Below are positions 1 through 14,550 of a stretch of 64,000 nt of DNA, in pieces. This DNA comes from Okapia johnstoni (taxonomy: Eukaryota; Chordata; Mammalia; Artiodactyla; Giraffidae). The stretch is taken from assembly GCA_024291935.2 (NCBI GenBank), contig CM044322.1:22815405-22879404 (forward strand), read 5' to 3'. The translations under genes and the position numbers were made by a program. The notes below the pieces were generated by a model, which saw only the letters and a list, made by a program, of their open reading frames with translations, did not search any database and was not told the DNA's origin. Position 1 is the first letter of the stretch, and every line of letters starts with the position of its first letter.

Positions 1-1056
1 GAGGAGGGAAGTCTCTATGGGGAGGTGATCAGTATCTTTCTATTGGAGAATCACATATGACGGAGCAGTTAAGGGGCAGCACATGAATCACCACCTCTAT
101 TTACAAAGGCCACCCCTGACTCCATCCTTTCCTGGCCTCTCTGGTTCTTCCCCATAGTCTTCAGGGAGCAGAAGTGGTGGGGAAAAGAGACTCCATTTCC
201 TATCACCCTCCTCCCATGTCTGATAGGGCAGTACAGAAAGAAGAGAATGGGCAGCCTGGCGAATGGCCTCACACATCACTGCAGGCCACTATGCAGGTGG
301 GGGAGTTCTGGCAGCCTGGCCCGAAAGCAGCCCAGCATTAGCTGAGTCAGTGCATATGGAAACCCAGCCCCTCCACTGCGCTTCCTCCTGAGGATCCCGC
401 CTCCAGCACCAACACACCATGCTGGATTTTTCACAGTGCCAAAGGGATAGTTGTTGAATGGAGTCAAACGGTGGCTGGGCTCAAAACAGTCACTCTTGGG
501 AGATGTTTTCTTTTATGTTTCTGACATATTTGTGCCTTTTTCTTAAAGCATAATTGGAAGTTGAAGTCGAGGCTGATGTATTGGAGATTAAATGAAATTA
601 GCACTTAAACAGCTCGAAAAGTGAATGATACACACTTGCTTTGCCTGAAACAAGATGATGACATTACTGGCTGATCTGAAATGGGTCCCATTCTTTTGGT
701 GAAAAATGCTTTCTGCTGCATGCCACAGTGTGAAAAGATGAATTTGAGAGCCTAGCCTATTTCCCTTGACTATCGGGGGTTTGATATGTATCCTGAATCC
801 TTTCTACATTGCAGGGGTGCAAATTAGTGCCAACATCACACCCCAGCCTATTCATCAAGGGCCCCTGTGCTTCAGAGAAGGGCTCCGAGCATCTCCTGCC
901 ATGACCGCTGTGCAAATACTGAGCTCTCTACTGCAGTGGTCCTTACCTGAGTGTCTCTGTCACTGCAGATATAAAACTCAGTTACAGCAGCTTTACTCAT
1001 TAGAGTTTATTTTCCTTAGCATTTTTTTTTTCATTTGTCCCCCTCTCTCTTCATAG
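1..1056 (+). other. TNR: TNR intron (upstream part)
   Basis: I see no coding exon here. The expected preceding fibrinogen-domain exon, ending in a DGGGWI-like segment, is not present in any frame. A 12-T run and pyrimidine tract at about 1020-1054 form the acceptor of the 1057 exon. No recognisable young transposon is present. Confidence 0.6.
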
Positions 1057-2120
<1,064 letters not shown>

Positions 2121-2121
2121 A

Positions 2122-2440
2122 TTTTCTTATTGAAGTATAGTTGATTGGCAGTGTTTCAAGTATATAACAAAATGATGCAGTTATACATACACACATAAAT
2201 ACATATATCTATTCTTTTTCAGATTCTTTTCCATTATCAATTAGTATAAGATATTGAATATAGTTCCCTGTGCTATATACAGTAGGTCCTATTGTTTATC
2301 TATTGGGTTGGTCAAAAAGTTTGTTCGGAGTTTTCTGCAAGGTAGAATGGAAAAACCCAAATGAACTTTTTAGCCAATACAATATTTGTGTATAGTAGTG
2401 TATATCTGTTAATTCCCAGTTCATCCCTCCCTTTCTGCAG
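2122..2440 (-). mobile_element. L1 3'-end fragment, antisense, split by a mariner MITE
   Basis: The text from TTATTGAAGTATAGTTGATT through ATATAGTTCCCTGTGCTATA to the words around 2385-2440 is the antisense of a common cetartiodactyl L1 3' end. The element is interrupted at 2301-2384 by a palindromic mariner-derived sequence. Confidence 0.6.
2301..2384. mobile_element. Mariner-derived MITE (short palindromic element)
   Basis: About 84 bp with terminal inverted repeats. The left end is TATTGGGTTGGTCAAAAAGT; the right end is its imperfect inverse ending CCAATACAATA. TA dinucleotides at the borders suit Tc1/mariner targeting. It matches the short non-autonomous mariner elements common in ruminants. 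There is no coding capacity. Confidence 0.8.
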
Positions 2441-2559
2441 ACTCCAAAGCCTTAGAATCAGTAATGTTTCCTCTGCAGGGAGCCTCTGCCCATCAACTCT
2501 CCCCGCCCCAAACACCTTGCTGTGCTTTTCTGGTTAGTCAAAGCCTCAGCTAACCTCCC

Positions 2560-2790
2560 CTTCCCCAATAGGACCTATCCTACCTAATTTTCTTTAACTT
2601 TGCCTGCAGGAGAATTCACTACTCTCTCTTTTGTGGCCCAAATCAGTGTCTGTTTTCCTTTCTGTCTCTCTTGACTATACTATGTAAACTTCTTTCAGGT
2701 CTGGGACCAAACCATATTCATCCTCAACCTCATTACCTGTCACAGTGGCTGAGGATAGTAGGTACCTAAAGTGTAGATATCAATCAATCA
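2560..2790 (+). repeat. L2 LINE 3'-end remnant
   Basis: The sequence reads like the L2 3' end: a phrase about a gene-free T-rich stretch, then TCTGGGACCAAACCATATTC, CACAGTGGCTGAGGATAGTA and GGTACCTAAA. It is diverged and family-level only. Confidence 0.45.
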
Positions 2791-3092
2791 CTCAACTGAT
2801 AAGAATTTATTGAGTGCCTATTAGATGCCCAGATCTGTATTTGCTGATGAATGTAATAAAAATAGAAGGTAAAAATCACATTAAAAAATGAAAGAGAAAT
2901 GAATAGGAAAATATCCTTGCCTTCTAAGAGTTTGTAAACAGCTTGGGAGGTAAGTGTAAAGCATAGAAATTGATGTGCCCACAGCAGAGAGTGCTCATGC
3001 TTCCCCAGCCTCAGCCACTGGACACCACAGTCACTTCTGGGAAACATCTGAACTGTCGCACACTTGAATTTTCTATATATCACTTTTAAAAA

Positions 3093-3244
3093 AAACTCAT
3101 TTACTTGGCTGTACTGGGCCCCAGTTGTGGCACACGGGATCCTCAGTTGCAGCATGTGGGATCCAGTTTCCCGACCAGGGACTGAACCCTGGCCCATTGC
3201 ATTGGAAGCTTGGAGTCTGGACCACTGGACAACCAGCAAAGTCC
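3093..3244 (-). mobile_element. CHR-type SINE, antisense
   Basis: Antisense of the cetartiodactyl tRNA-derived CHR SINE (for example TTTCCCGACCAGGGACTGAA near 3168 and CTGGACCACTGGACAACCAG near 3218). It is flanked by near-identical direct repeats at 3073-3092 and 3245-3265 (CTATATAYCACTTTT plus A-run), which mark a true insertion. Confidence 0.8.
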
Positions 3245-3462
3245 CTATATACCACTTTTTAAAAATGAAATCTATTTTTTTTTGTGAAAGAAACATCACA
3301 GCATTGCCAAAAACAGAAAGCTAGTCATCATGTCCCATAAATAAAAGGGAATCTTAAAAATAAACGCAATGAAAACAGCAAAAATATTAAATGCCAGTTG
3401 TTTCTGGTCCTGGTGGTGTTAAAAATGGAGATTAGAAAGTGTTGAGTGTTAAACCACAAAGT

Positions 3463-3754
3463 TTTTGTTGTTGTTGCTGTTTAGTTGCTAAGTCATGTTT
3501 GACTCTTTGCAACATCATGAACTGCAGCACGCCAGGCTCCCCTGTCCTTCACTTATCTCCTGGAGTCTGCTCAAATACATGTCCATCGAGTTGATGATGC
3601 CATCCAACCATCTCACCTTCTGTCGTCCCCTTCTCCTCCTGCCTTCAATCTTTCCCAACATCAGGGTCTTTTCCAATAAGTCAGTTCTTTGCATCAGGTG
3701 GCCAAAGTATTATTTGGAGCTTCGGCTTCAATATCAGTCCTTCCAGGGAATATG
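3463..3754 (-). mobile_element. BovB 3'-end fragment, antisense, with target-site duplication
   Basis: Antisense 3' end of a BovB LINE starting with a GTT-rich tail and GCTAAGTCATG, running back into the C-terminal coding region. The exact 8-bp direct repeat CACAAAGT flanks it at 3455-3462 and 3755-3762. It is diverged, so an old copy. Confidence 0.85.
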
Positions 3755-3893
3755 CACAAAGTACTAGATCCAGACTAAAAGGAACAGTTAGAATCAGGGT
3801 TAAGGTTTCCCCTCCATATATGGAGAAAGACACAGAATTTGGAAATACCTTTCTCCCTACACATTTAAAGTTATTTAATCCTTACTCCAAAAC

Positions 3894-4100
3894 TGGCTTC
3901 CCGGGTGGTTCAGTGGTAAAGAATCCACCTGCCAAAGCAGGAGGTTCAGGAGACGTGGATTTGATCCCTAGATCAGGCAGATCCCCTGGAGGAGAAAATG
4001 GCAACCCACCCCAGTATTCTTGCCAAGAATATCCCATGGACAGAGGAACCTGGCGGGCTACAGTCCGTGGGGTCGCAAAGATTTGGACACGACTAAGCAC
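3894..4100 (+). mobile_element. Bov-tA SINE
   Basis: tRNA-Glu-like head (GGTTCAGTGGTAAAGAATCC) with internal promoter boxes, then the BovA core (CCCCAGTATTCTTGCC, CATGGACAGAGGA) and the ACACGACTAAGC end. Confidence 0.85.
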
Positions 4101-4229
4101 ATTCCCCAATTACTTCTCATATCATCAGAGATGCCCTCTCACACTCAGAAACACTATACTCGTCTATGAGCTAGGCCACAGATATTCAGAGAAGGAAGAG
4201 TCAGCTTCCTGCAGAAGGCATTGAGAGGT

Positions 4230-6066
4230 GAATTAGAAGGATGAAGGAGAGAGGGGGACAAGAAAAGAGGGAAGGCAGGAATCCTGTTGACCTGAGCACA
4301 TGGGAAAATGGAAAAGCATCCAACCAGAGCAAAGATGCAGCTCAGGGAAAGAAGAAAATGAGGTAAGGTGGGTTGAACGAAGGCGTGTTATGGTCCCTAA
4401 AGTCGGGAAGGGAAGTTTTGAATTAACATCATATGTAATAGGGAGCCAGGGAGGGCTCTTAAGTAGAAACACAGCCTGGCGATGTATAGTGTGGGAGCAG
4501 TACTCAGGTGAGGGGTAACACTCTGACCCACGGTTTATGTCGTAAGCTGGGTTCCCTAGAAGCAAAGTCTGACACTGGGATTCTTGTTCAGGTCATTTAT
4601 CCGGCGAGTGCTCTCAGAAGTGGGTGGGGGAAACAGGATAGAGCAGGGATGAGTTTAACAATGTGATCTTGGTGGGAGATTAGCATCAGTCTGATCCCCA
4701 GGGAAGCTCTGGAGCATGAACTGCTCCTCAGAGTTGGTCCCCAGTGGGGCAAGGGGGCTGGGATTTGGTAGCCCCCCTCCCCACATCAGGCATTGATGGG
4801 GCTCTGCCCCAAGGCATGGGGGAGGGAGAGGGTAACTTCCAGAGTGAAGCAACTCCTGTTTGGGCAATAATCCAAGGAGGCAACTGTGAACTGTTAGCAG
4901 CTGGGGGTTATGTCCACTGACCAGTTAAAGGGCATCTGGGCAGGGCACCACCAGGATCTACCACATCACAAGCCAAGTGTAGGGTACCAGTAACCCAGCA
5001 AACAGCAAACAGTTATATAACATATAATATATAATTAACATAAGGCTTTAATTCTCAAACATGACAGGGAAACATAAAGATCCAGGTGACCCTCCGTCAG
5101 CCATGTCACCTCTCTGGACTTCAGCCACGTTTTCAACAAAACAAAGAGACTAGCCTAAGTAATCTCTAAATTCCCTTCCATCTGCGATTTTTTCAATTCT
5201 AAATCATGGTATACTCTGATAGATATGAAATGTCACAGCAAAGCAAGAGGATCCCAGTTCAGTAAGCAGGTAGAAATCAGGAGGACTCCAACATCAACAG
5301 CAATGTGGGAGTGGGAGCGGTTCAAAGTATTGGCAGGAAGGTCAAAATTGGAAAGATCCAGAGCACAGCCAGCCAGAGCAAACAGACAAGAAAATGCATG
5401 TGGGAAAATATCACCAAGAAGGATCTGTACTCTTGCCTAACTCTGGACTCCTGGGGTTTGCACCTATAGATCAAAGGCTAGGAAGCTTAGAGGCCAAGGA
5501 GACAGTGGTGGGAAGGCCAGAGGGGCCGGGCGGGTGGGGTGGGGGGGAGCAGGTAACTGACCAGATAGACAAGTGCAGAGGTGGCTGTACAAATATATAA
5601 CAGGTAGATCTGAGAGACAGGAACTGGAGTCAGGAGACAGGGGACAATATTCTCTGACCCAGTTATGGGAGCCTCAGGAGGGCTGAGGCAGAGAACAGGA
5701 AAGGCAGTGTAATTAAAGGTGGACGAAACCCCCCCCCAGGCTACTGGGTAGGATGTCCAGATCCTCTGGACCCTGAGGATCCACTCTGAGTTCCCCTGAT
5801 CAGTGCTCCTACCTCCTGCTTCCTATCACTCACACCAAAGGAGTCATACCCCCATGATGCTGCTCATCATTTTCAACCCACACTGTGTTTTGGAGTGGGA
5901 GGTGGAGGGGGGCACAGCGGGCGGGCCTAGGCTGGGAATCCTATGGCTCAGGGCTTGTCGGTTACTGGGTCAGTACTTGATGGCAGGACTCCTGTGCTGA
6001 CCTGCAGTGGGAACTCCCCAGCAGGACTGGGTGGCTTTTTTGCAGGAGGAAATTCAGGGTCTGGTA
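4230..6066 (+). other. TNR: TNR intron with ancient repeat-like sequence, no exon
   Basis: The first 250 bp resemble antisense L2 (AATAGGGAGCCAGGGAGG phrase near 4438). About 4540-4980 looks like another ancient dispersed repeat I cannot name. A C9 run occurs near 5730. No splice-flanked coding segment was found. Confidence 0.4.
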
Positions 6067-6076
6067 AGGTCTGATT

Positions 6077-6287
6077 GGGCTTTCCTGGTGGCTCAGTGGT
6101 AAGGAATCCACCTGGCAGTGCAGGAGACGCAGGTTCAATCTTGGGGTCGGGAAGGTCCCCTGGAGAAGGAAATGACAACCCACTCCAGTATTCTTGTCCG
6201 GGAAATCCCATGGACAGAGGAGCCTGGTGGGCTACAGTCCATGGGGTCACAGAGCCAGACATGACCTAGCAACTCAACAACAACAAG
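6077..6287 (+). mobile_element. Bov-tA SINE with target-site duplication
   Basis: Complete tRNA head and BovA body, ending in a CAACAACAA tail. It is flanked by GGTCTGATT (6068-6076) and GGTCTGTTT (6288-6296), matching at 8 of 9 bases. It ends about 150 bp upstream of the TNR exon at 6444. Confidence 0.9.
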
Positions 6288-6319
6288 GGTCTGTTTGATA
6301 ACCACCAGGGAGGGGCTAA

Positions 6320-6670
<351 letters not shown>

Positions 6671-6793
6671 TGAGCTGCACTGGGCAGCAACAGCAGCACC
6701 CACAGAGCTGGTGAAGTCCCTGCTGGCCAAGGAGGAGGGTGGAGGGCTGGAAGCACTGGCTCTGGTCCAGGCTGCCCCCCAGCTGGGTTGAAA

Positions 6794-6932
6794 CAATCCC
6801 CTGGAGGAGGGCATGACAACGCACTCCAGTATTCATGCCTGGAGAACCCCATGGACAGAGGAACCTGGCGGGTTACAGTCCATAAGGTTGCTAAGAGTTA
6901 GACACGACTGAAGGGACTTCGCACACACGCAA
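6794..6932 (+). mobile_element. BovA SINE, 5'-truncated
   Basis: Only the BovA core remains (TCCCCTGGAGGAGGGCATGA, then CTCCAGTATTCATGCCTGGA and GTTAGACACGACTGAAG). It lacks the tRNA head. Confidence 0.8.
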
Positions 6933-6949
6933 GCTCCTCACCACTCAGG

Positions 6950-7075
6950 TGACCTGCAATCAGTTTCTCAAGGACTTCAGTTTCCTCATCTGGAAAATCT
7001 TAATAATGATGCCTGTCCTAGTTCACAGAGCAGACAGAAAAAATAATGTGATAAATAGAGTGAAAGTGCTTTTTG
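6950..7075 (+). repeat. MIR SINE remnant
   Basis: The core phrase ACTTCAGTTTCCTCATCTGG, followed by AAAATCTTAATAATGATGCC, is the MIR central region in sense orientation. Confidence 0.55.
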
Positions 7076-8930
7076 AAGTTAAAAAAAGTACCATGTGAGG
7101 GTGAAGGATTATTTTTCTTGTCTAGATTAGTCAATATGGGCTCTCATCCAGTGAAAGCATAATCATCTATTGTCTGGATAGAAATCTCCCCTGCAATGAC
7201 AGCTAGGAAAATCATCTTTGAGCTAATGAAAATAAGACAGATGTCCCCATTCTGAGCTGTCCCCTCCTCTACCAGCAGTCTTCATCACACCTCCATCAGG
7301 GAACAAACAACAGCTCTCCATGTGCCCCCACAGGCCACATGTCTTTTCAGTCCTCCACAAGAACCCATACATGGTCACGTTTTCTGTAGATTTTATAACA
7401 CTTCCACTAAGTACGACAACCATCTCTATAAGCTCTGTTGCATTAAGAATTTTATCAGGACATCACGTCCCAGTCTGATTCTTAGGCTCTGCCAATCTAT
7501 TTCCTAGGTTCCCTTCCGGTACGTATCCTAAAACCTGTTTTGCCAAATATTCCACTATTTGGTACATGGAGTTATTGGTCCTTTCATTGACTCCCATTAT
7601 ATGGCTAAATGCTAGGGTATAAATTTAGCAATATGTTTAAGACTCCTGGAATTAAGAAGATCATCAAAGTGTTGCCTCTCCAATGAATGCATCTGCTCAG
7701 TCATTTCTCTGCTCAGCCAGGTGTCAATACTCCAAAGAGAAGACATGGTTTTTCCCTTGTTGTCGATCACATGAGAGATCATTCCCCATAGCAATCAGAC
7801 CTGCCCAAAGTGCCCCAATAAAAGATCCAATTTTCCCACCCTTTGGATGTAAAACAGTCATTTGAAATGGAGTGTATTACACAAAATGTCAAACCAAATC
7901 ATTTCAGAAATAACTTGATACCAACCACTCCCCAAGATTAGAACCGTGACTGCAGAAATCCGTTCTTATTTCTCCCACAGAAAGACAAGCAAGCCCTCCC
8001 ACTTCCTCACATGGCCAAGCCCCTCCCTCCTCCTCAGCAGCCCCAGGCTGTGCTCTTACCTGTCGACCTTGAGCCCAGCTTCTGCAGTCTCTGTGTAGCT
8101 CTGTCTCACTGCTGGACCCCGTGAAGGTCACAGCTGTGCTCTACTGTCACGTTTCAGAGGCAAGTCCCACCAACAGTTTGGCCAATCATCAAAAATGAAT
8201 TGCGGTCTGACTCTTAGGTCAAATATTCAGTTCATCTTCTTCAAATGATGAGAAGCTAGGCTTATGTAGGCCCCTTCTCTGGACAACTTCACACAATGGT
8301 GGTTCTTTCCAGACTGGAAGGAGCCCAGGGAGGAGGAGCCATCCTCTCTCTGGCATTTACTATTACCCAAGTCCCCTGGCCTTTATCTTGCATGTTGCTC
8401 ATCTTTATTGGCCCCACTAGAACAGTGGCCTCTGTGGCCTTCAATGCCAAGTTCAGTCCCTTCTCCCATCTCCATTGTTCTCAAGTCTGCAAAAATCCAG
8501 GTCTCTAACCAGGACTCTTAACTGAATTGTGGCTGAACATTACAAGTCAAATTATGGCTAAAAGGTTGTTGAGCAACCTCTAAAAGTTCATTGTGCGAAT
8601 TCTGAGGACTCATAAGGAGCATAAGGCATGACCTCTGCAAGAACTAAACTTCTGTCTGAAAAAGAAACAGTTTGGAAGCAACTCGCCACAAAATGAATGG
8701 TACTCACCTCCAGTTTAACGTGCATTCGGAGAAGTGGGGGTCTGGAGGGTTGAAGAAGACTTCCTGAAAGCAGCAGCATTTGGCTGGGATCCCAAGGGGA
8801 AGGCAAACATTCCAGGGAAAGAAAATCCTGGGGGAGAAGTCACAGAAGGAGCAGTTAGTGTGGAGGGAGGGCAAGTGCAGAGGACCTGGCTGCCCAGGAC
8901 AAAGTGTGAGTTCAGAAAGAATACAAAGGA
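7076..8930 (+). other. TNR: TNR intron, mostly unassigned unique sequence
   Basis: No exon and no confidently named transposon. It includes one copy (8177-8235) of a diverged direct-repeat pair whose second copy is at 10036-10095. Confidence 0.4.
8177..8235 (+). repeat. Diverged direct repeat, copy 1
   Basis: Begins TTTGGCCAAT and ends CAGTTCAT. Aligned by eye with 10036-10095 it agrees at roughly three quarters of positions, including the blocks AAATGAATT and TCAAATAyTCAGTTCAT. Confidence 0.5.
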
Positions 8931-8934
8931 AGAA

Positions 8935-9560
8935 AGTAGAGTAGGGTGAAGTCAGACCCCGAAGGGCCTTAAAGCCAAGGGGACAGAGGAGTTCTGTCTT
9001 AATACGATGGGCAGTGGGGAGCCATGGTGGGTCCTGAGTGACACAGTGGACGTGGAGTTTTAGGAAGATCCAAGTGTCAGCCATAAATAGGATAAAGTGA
9101 ACCTGAGTCAAGAACAGAGACCAGCTGGAGCTGCTGCATTAATCTTGGTAGGAGATCACAGGAGCCTTGACTGGTCTTAGGAGTTAAGAGAAAAGTATAA
9201 ATCTGAACAGCAGTTTGAGAGAGAAAAACCAAGACTTAGATAATAGATGGACTGAACATATGAGGTGGATTTATGAAGCAGGAATGGGAAGGGGGCCAGA
9301 TCTGGGGAGGAGACAAAGACCAACATCAGGATCATGTCTGAGACAGCAGCAGGCAACATCAAAGTGGAAGCAGGAGAGAATCGTTCCCAGGGAGCAAGGA
9401 GGGCAGCTTCTAGGTTAGAGAGATAAGCATGGGATGAGAAGATAGCAATGTGGGTAGAGACTTCATAGTCAGGGGACTGACAGTAAAGAAAGAGTCTCTA
9501 GAAAGTAGGATAAAGTCAGGATTTTTTAAGACACAGGGATTGAGTATGAGTTAGGGTGAG
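8935..9560 (-). repeat. L2 LINE remnant, antisense
   Basis: Phrases such as GAAGGGCCTTAAAGCCAAGG and GGGCAGTGGGGAGCCATGG are the antisense of the L2 reverse-transcriptase coding region, where the sense strand encodes a segment read as PLLKTLQWLP-like. Heavily decayed. Confidence 0.5.
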
Positions 9561-10035
9561 AAGAGAAGAAAATGCTAAAATATCAATATATATCTATCTC
9601 TATCTGTATCTATATGAAAAAAGGAAAAAAAGTAAGAACTCTTTTCTGCCTTCTCCAGGATCTGGAAGGGATGAGAAAGAATGAGTTGCAGGTCGGTGGG
9701 ATTATCTCTGAGTGGAGACAAAGCCTGGTTCGTTTAGAGACAGAGAGAGGGAGATAAAAAGGATGGGATAGAAATAATGACATGGACTTAGGGACCCAGC
9801 TGGCCTGAATGGACCAGGCTTCCCTATAAAAGAAAGACCATCCTCCTAAGAATTAAATTGTGACCAGAAGCACTTGGAGGCATTGAGTGGCCACTGTGAG
9901 TGTGGACTCAGGAAGCCACAGGATCAGAGCCATGAGTTCCCCTGGCTTAAAGTGACCTCGGAAGCATCTAACACAACACTCATTCAATAGAATGAGCCAC
10001 TTCACAACATCTCTAACCACAAATTCTGCCAGAGG

Positions 10036-10095
10036 TTTGGCCAATAGTTATAAATGAATTATGGTTTGATACCTCACTTCAAATACTCAGTTCAT
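10036..10095 (+). repeat. Diverged direct repeat, copy 2
   Basis: Partner of 8177-8235 in the same intron and orientation, about 1.86 kb downstream. See that entry for the shared blocks. Confidence 0.5.
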
Positions 10096-10119
10096 ATGAG
10101 TGGCCTGCACACCATCCCA

Positions 10120-10560
10120 ACAAGAAAATCCCCAGCTTCTAAAAATAGAGATCTCTCCATATTTCCAAGTGGTCTATCCCATTTATCAACAGCTCTAATA
10201 TTTAGGTAATTCCTCCTCACATATTTAGCCAAAATATGTCACTTCACAGTCTCTACCTACTGATCCTCATACTTCTCCAAAGAGTGTTTGTTTGGTGGAT
10301 TTCTCTTTGTTTACTAAATAACCCATCAAATATTTGGAGTCAGTGACTAGAACTTGTCTCCCCTTGCAAGTCTGCTTTTCCTGAAGATACAGCCCTGGTT
10401 TTCCCAATCACTTCTCCTCTAATATGGTTAGGACTTTCTTATCATCCTGCTTCCTACGGACAGGAACTCTAGTTTGCTAATGTCCCTCTTCACATGTGGA
10501 TTCAAGTTCTAAACAAGGGGATATTGGATGTGACCAAGGCCTGATGAGCCATGGGAAAAG
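10120..10560 (-). repeat. Probable L3/CR1-type LINE remnant, antisense
   Basis: Words like CTTGTCTCCCCTTGCAAGTC, CAATCACTTCTCC, TTTGCTAATGTCCCTCTTCA and the AAACAAGGGGATATTGGATG region follow the order of the antisense CR1-clade 3' coding end found in amniotes. The match is loose. Confidence 0.4.
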
Positions 10561-10839
10561 CCAGGCTGCACAGTGGTGACCCAGATTAGCCAGAGCAGCA
10601 TAACTCATCACTGTCTCCTCTGAGACCCAAGGAGCCATCCATGCCTGTGTCCCAGGGCTGGCCTGGAGAAAACAGACAGGGATGGCGAGGTGGAGCTGAG
10701 TGGACAGAGTTCTGAGCAGAAGGTTAGGGGAATGAGGAGCTGAGTTGGAGAGAGCAGCACAAACGTAGTGGACCCCAGGAGTTCGTGGAGAAAGAGCTCA
10801 ATATAGCCAGGCTGAAGCTGAATAGACACAGAGAGGTAA

Positions 10840-12188
<1,349 letters not shown>

Positions 12189-14110
12189 GCAGTGGGCGGC
12201 TGCGAGCCAACTGGCCTTTTCTGTCATTTGTTTGTACTTTATAATATGAAACAAGGGGTGGGGGACATAGTAATGTGCTTTGCAACATGTTAAGAGTGTT
12301 TGAAGGAAGCGGGGTGTGGCAGGAACCAGTTGAGAATCAACAGCTCATGGTTTCTGCTGCCTCCGGGCCTGCCCCTCAGTCTCCATGCTCCCTCCTACTC
12401 AGCCATCCCTAACCATCCCCTCTTTTCCCACCAAGGAGGAACAGTGAGACGTTTTCTTAAAAGACCAACTCAAAACCAGATCGTGGAGTCAGATCGGTGA
12501 CAGGCATGTGCCTTCTTTCCTGCCCTCCTTCTGAGATGCCCTTAACTTCCAGGAACCGAGCCCTGGTCACTGCCTTCGGTGGCCGGGTTCTCGCACCAGC
12601 CCCGAGAAGAAACCCCAGCAAGAGAGCTTTGCCAACAAGTCCCCTTAAAAGGAAACAGATTAACCTCACCCTGTCCCAACAACCCAAGTCCTTTGTAATG
12701 GGCCAAAGATTCTCATCGAACATTCTTAGTCTTACCAGCCAAGTGTCTTCTGTCACCTTTCAAGAGGAGGGGCCTATTTTCCAGCCAATCCATCCTGTGC
12801 CCACTCCCATCCTACCCTGAGACCCCCTGCGGCCTCACAAGCCTAGCCACTGTTTTGGATTCTAGTTCCCAAGGCGTTGCTTGCACCTGGCCTGGGCTGC
12901 ACAGCGGCCATGTGCCTGTGGGTCATAAGTCCCTGCTCCCTCCCTCAGGTCAACTTTCTTTGAAGCTGGGAAGGGGAGAGAGTTATTGTTCATAGCACTT
13001 TAGGGTCAGGCACTGAGGAAAAGACAGAAGAAACAGATCTGGGTTGCCTTTGGAACCTGTCATTCAGATCACAGATTCCATGGGAAACATAGATCCCACC
13101 TAGCTCCATTTTCTCTATTTCTGGTCCTATTTGTCATGGATTCTTTTTCCCTGAATTGCAAACTAAAGCCTCAATTCTGAGGCTCTCATTTCAGCCCAGC
13201 TCTCCTTAGGGCAAGTGGCTTAATAAGAGTCAGGAGAAGTTATATGAGCAGTTATCAGCCATTCCCCTGACTGATAATCTCTGGGAAGAGGTGGAATTTC
13301 AGGGTTTGGGTTTCAGTTTTCACCTCTTTCTTTTGGTCCAGTGAGAAACAGGAATGACCTCCTTAATGAGGTGAGCTCACGAGAAGCCTTTCTCCATCTT
13401 CTTTTATTATTCTGCCTTTGAGAGGAAAAATGAAAAGTGCCAGAGGAAATTACATCTAGAAATCCAAAGGTGAATAGGGGAGAAGTACGGGCCTACCTCC
13501 CGTTTTATGAGACGTGTTCTCTTCGCTAGCATGATATGATTTTTACACCCAAGAGAGCTGGAGGCTTTAAAGCCATGACCCTTCAACTTCTCCAACCAAA
13601 TGTCAGCTACAAGCATTCCTGTGGTGTCCGCCCAAATTCATGCCCAGTCTCCCCAGCCACTTGTTTCCTCCTCTCTCTTTTTCCTTAAGGCCTCAGGTTT
13701 TGTTTTTTTTGGTAATATCCACCTTTAGTCAAACTGAGGCATCCTGGGCCTTTACCAGCCAATCACTGGATGAGCCTGAGAGTTGGCAGTTTTCTAATGG
13801 AAACACACACAATGTAACTGAGCTCTGTTAAGCAGGGAAGGACAGTCCCCCAGGCTGACAACCACATTTCTGATGTAACGAGGATGGAGTCAGCTGCCCC
13901 TTGGCCTCTCCCTTTAGTAGATCGTCAAGGTCTTGTTCACTGCCCACTGCCACAGTGTGGGTATGACTGCCAGACCAGTGGTGGAAATGGAGGTGACATT
14001 CCCATTTCTCAGTTCACCATGGGCTTCAAAAAAACTAGGGGGAAGGGAGAAGAAATAGAAACAATCCTTTCAAGAAACCCGTTAATTAAGATTTAGCTAG
14101 AGAGTGGGAG

Positions 14111-14384
14111 GAGAAGGCAATGGCACCCCACTCCAGTACTCTTGCCTGGGAAACCCCATGGATGGAAGAGCCTGGTAGGCTGCAGCCCATGAGGTCGCGA
14201 AGAGTCAGACACGACTGAGCGACTTCACTTTCACTTTTCACTTTCATGCACTGGAGGAGGAAATGGCAACCCACTCCAGTATTCTTGCCTGGAGAATCCC
14301 AGGGACGGAGGAGCCAGGTGGGCTGCCATCTATGGGGTCGCACAGAGTCGGACACGACTGATGCTACTTAGCAGCAGCAGCAGC
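14111..14384 (+). mobile_element. BOV-A2 dimeric SINE with exact 12-bp target-site duplication
   Basis: Two BovA monomers in tandem, the first starting GAGAAGGCAATGGCACCCCA and the second GGAGGAGGAAATGGCAACCC, joined by a CACTTTCACTTTTCACTTTC linker and ending in (AGC)n. AGAGAGTGGGAG flanks it exactly at 14099-14110 and 14385-14396. The low divergence and perfect duplication suggest a young insertion. It lies in the inferred TNR 3' UTR, sense orientation. Confidence 0.93.
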
Positions 14385-14454
14385 AGAGAGTGGGAGCCCA
14401 GTGAACAGCAAGAAGCTTGTTGAATGAGGAACCTGAGGTCTCAGGGGTGGGCCT

Positions 14455-14550
14455 GGCTCTGCCGTGTTTTGGCGCTATGACTTCGGGAAGGTTGTTTCGG
14501 GGTTTCAGTCTCCTCATCTGGTTGGATGAGACTAGAATGGCTTCTAACTT
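14455..14550 (+). repeat. MIR SINE remnant
   Basis: Reads GGTTTCAGTCTCCTCATCTG after a TATGACTTCGGGAAGG phrase, the sense MIR core. Confidence 0.45.

Noticed and set aside
6077..6287. tRNA gene suggested by A-box and B-box motifs
   Set aside because: The boxes belong to the tRNA-derived head of a Bov-tA SINE; no cloverleaf with a full anticodon arm is present, and the same holds for the other SINE heads.
14340..14384. (AGC)n run as a coding or disease-type trinucleotide repeat
   Set aside because: It is the normal short tail of the BOV-A2 element and lies in non-coding sequence.
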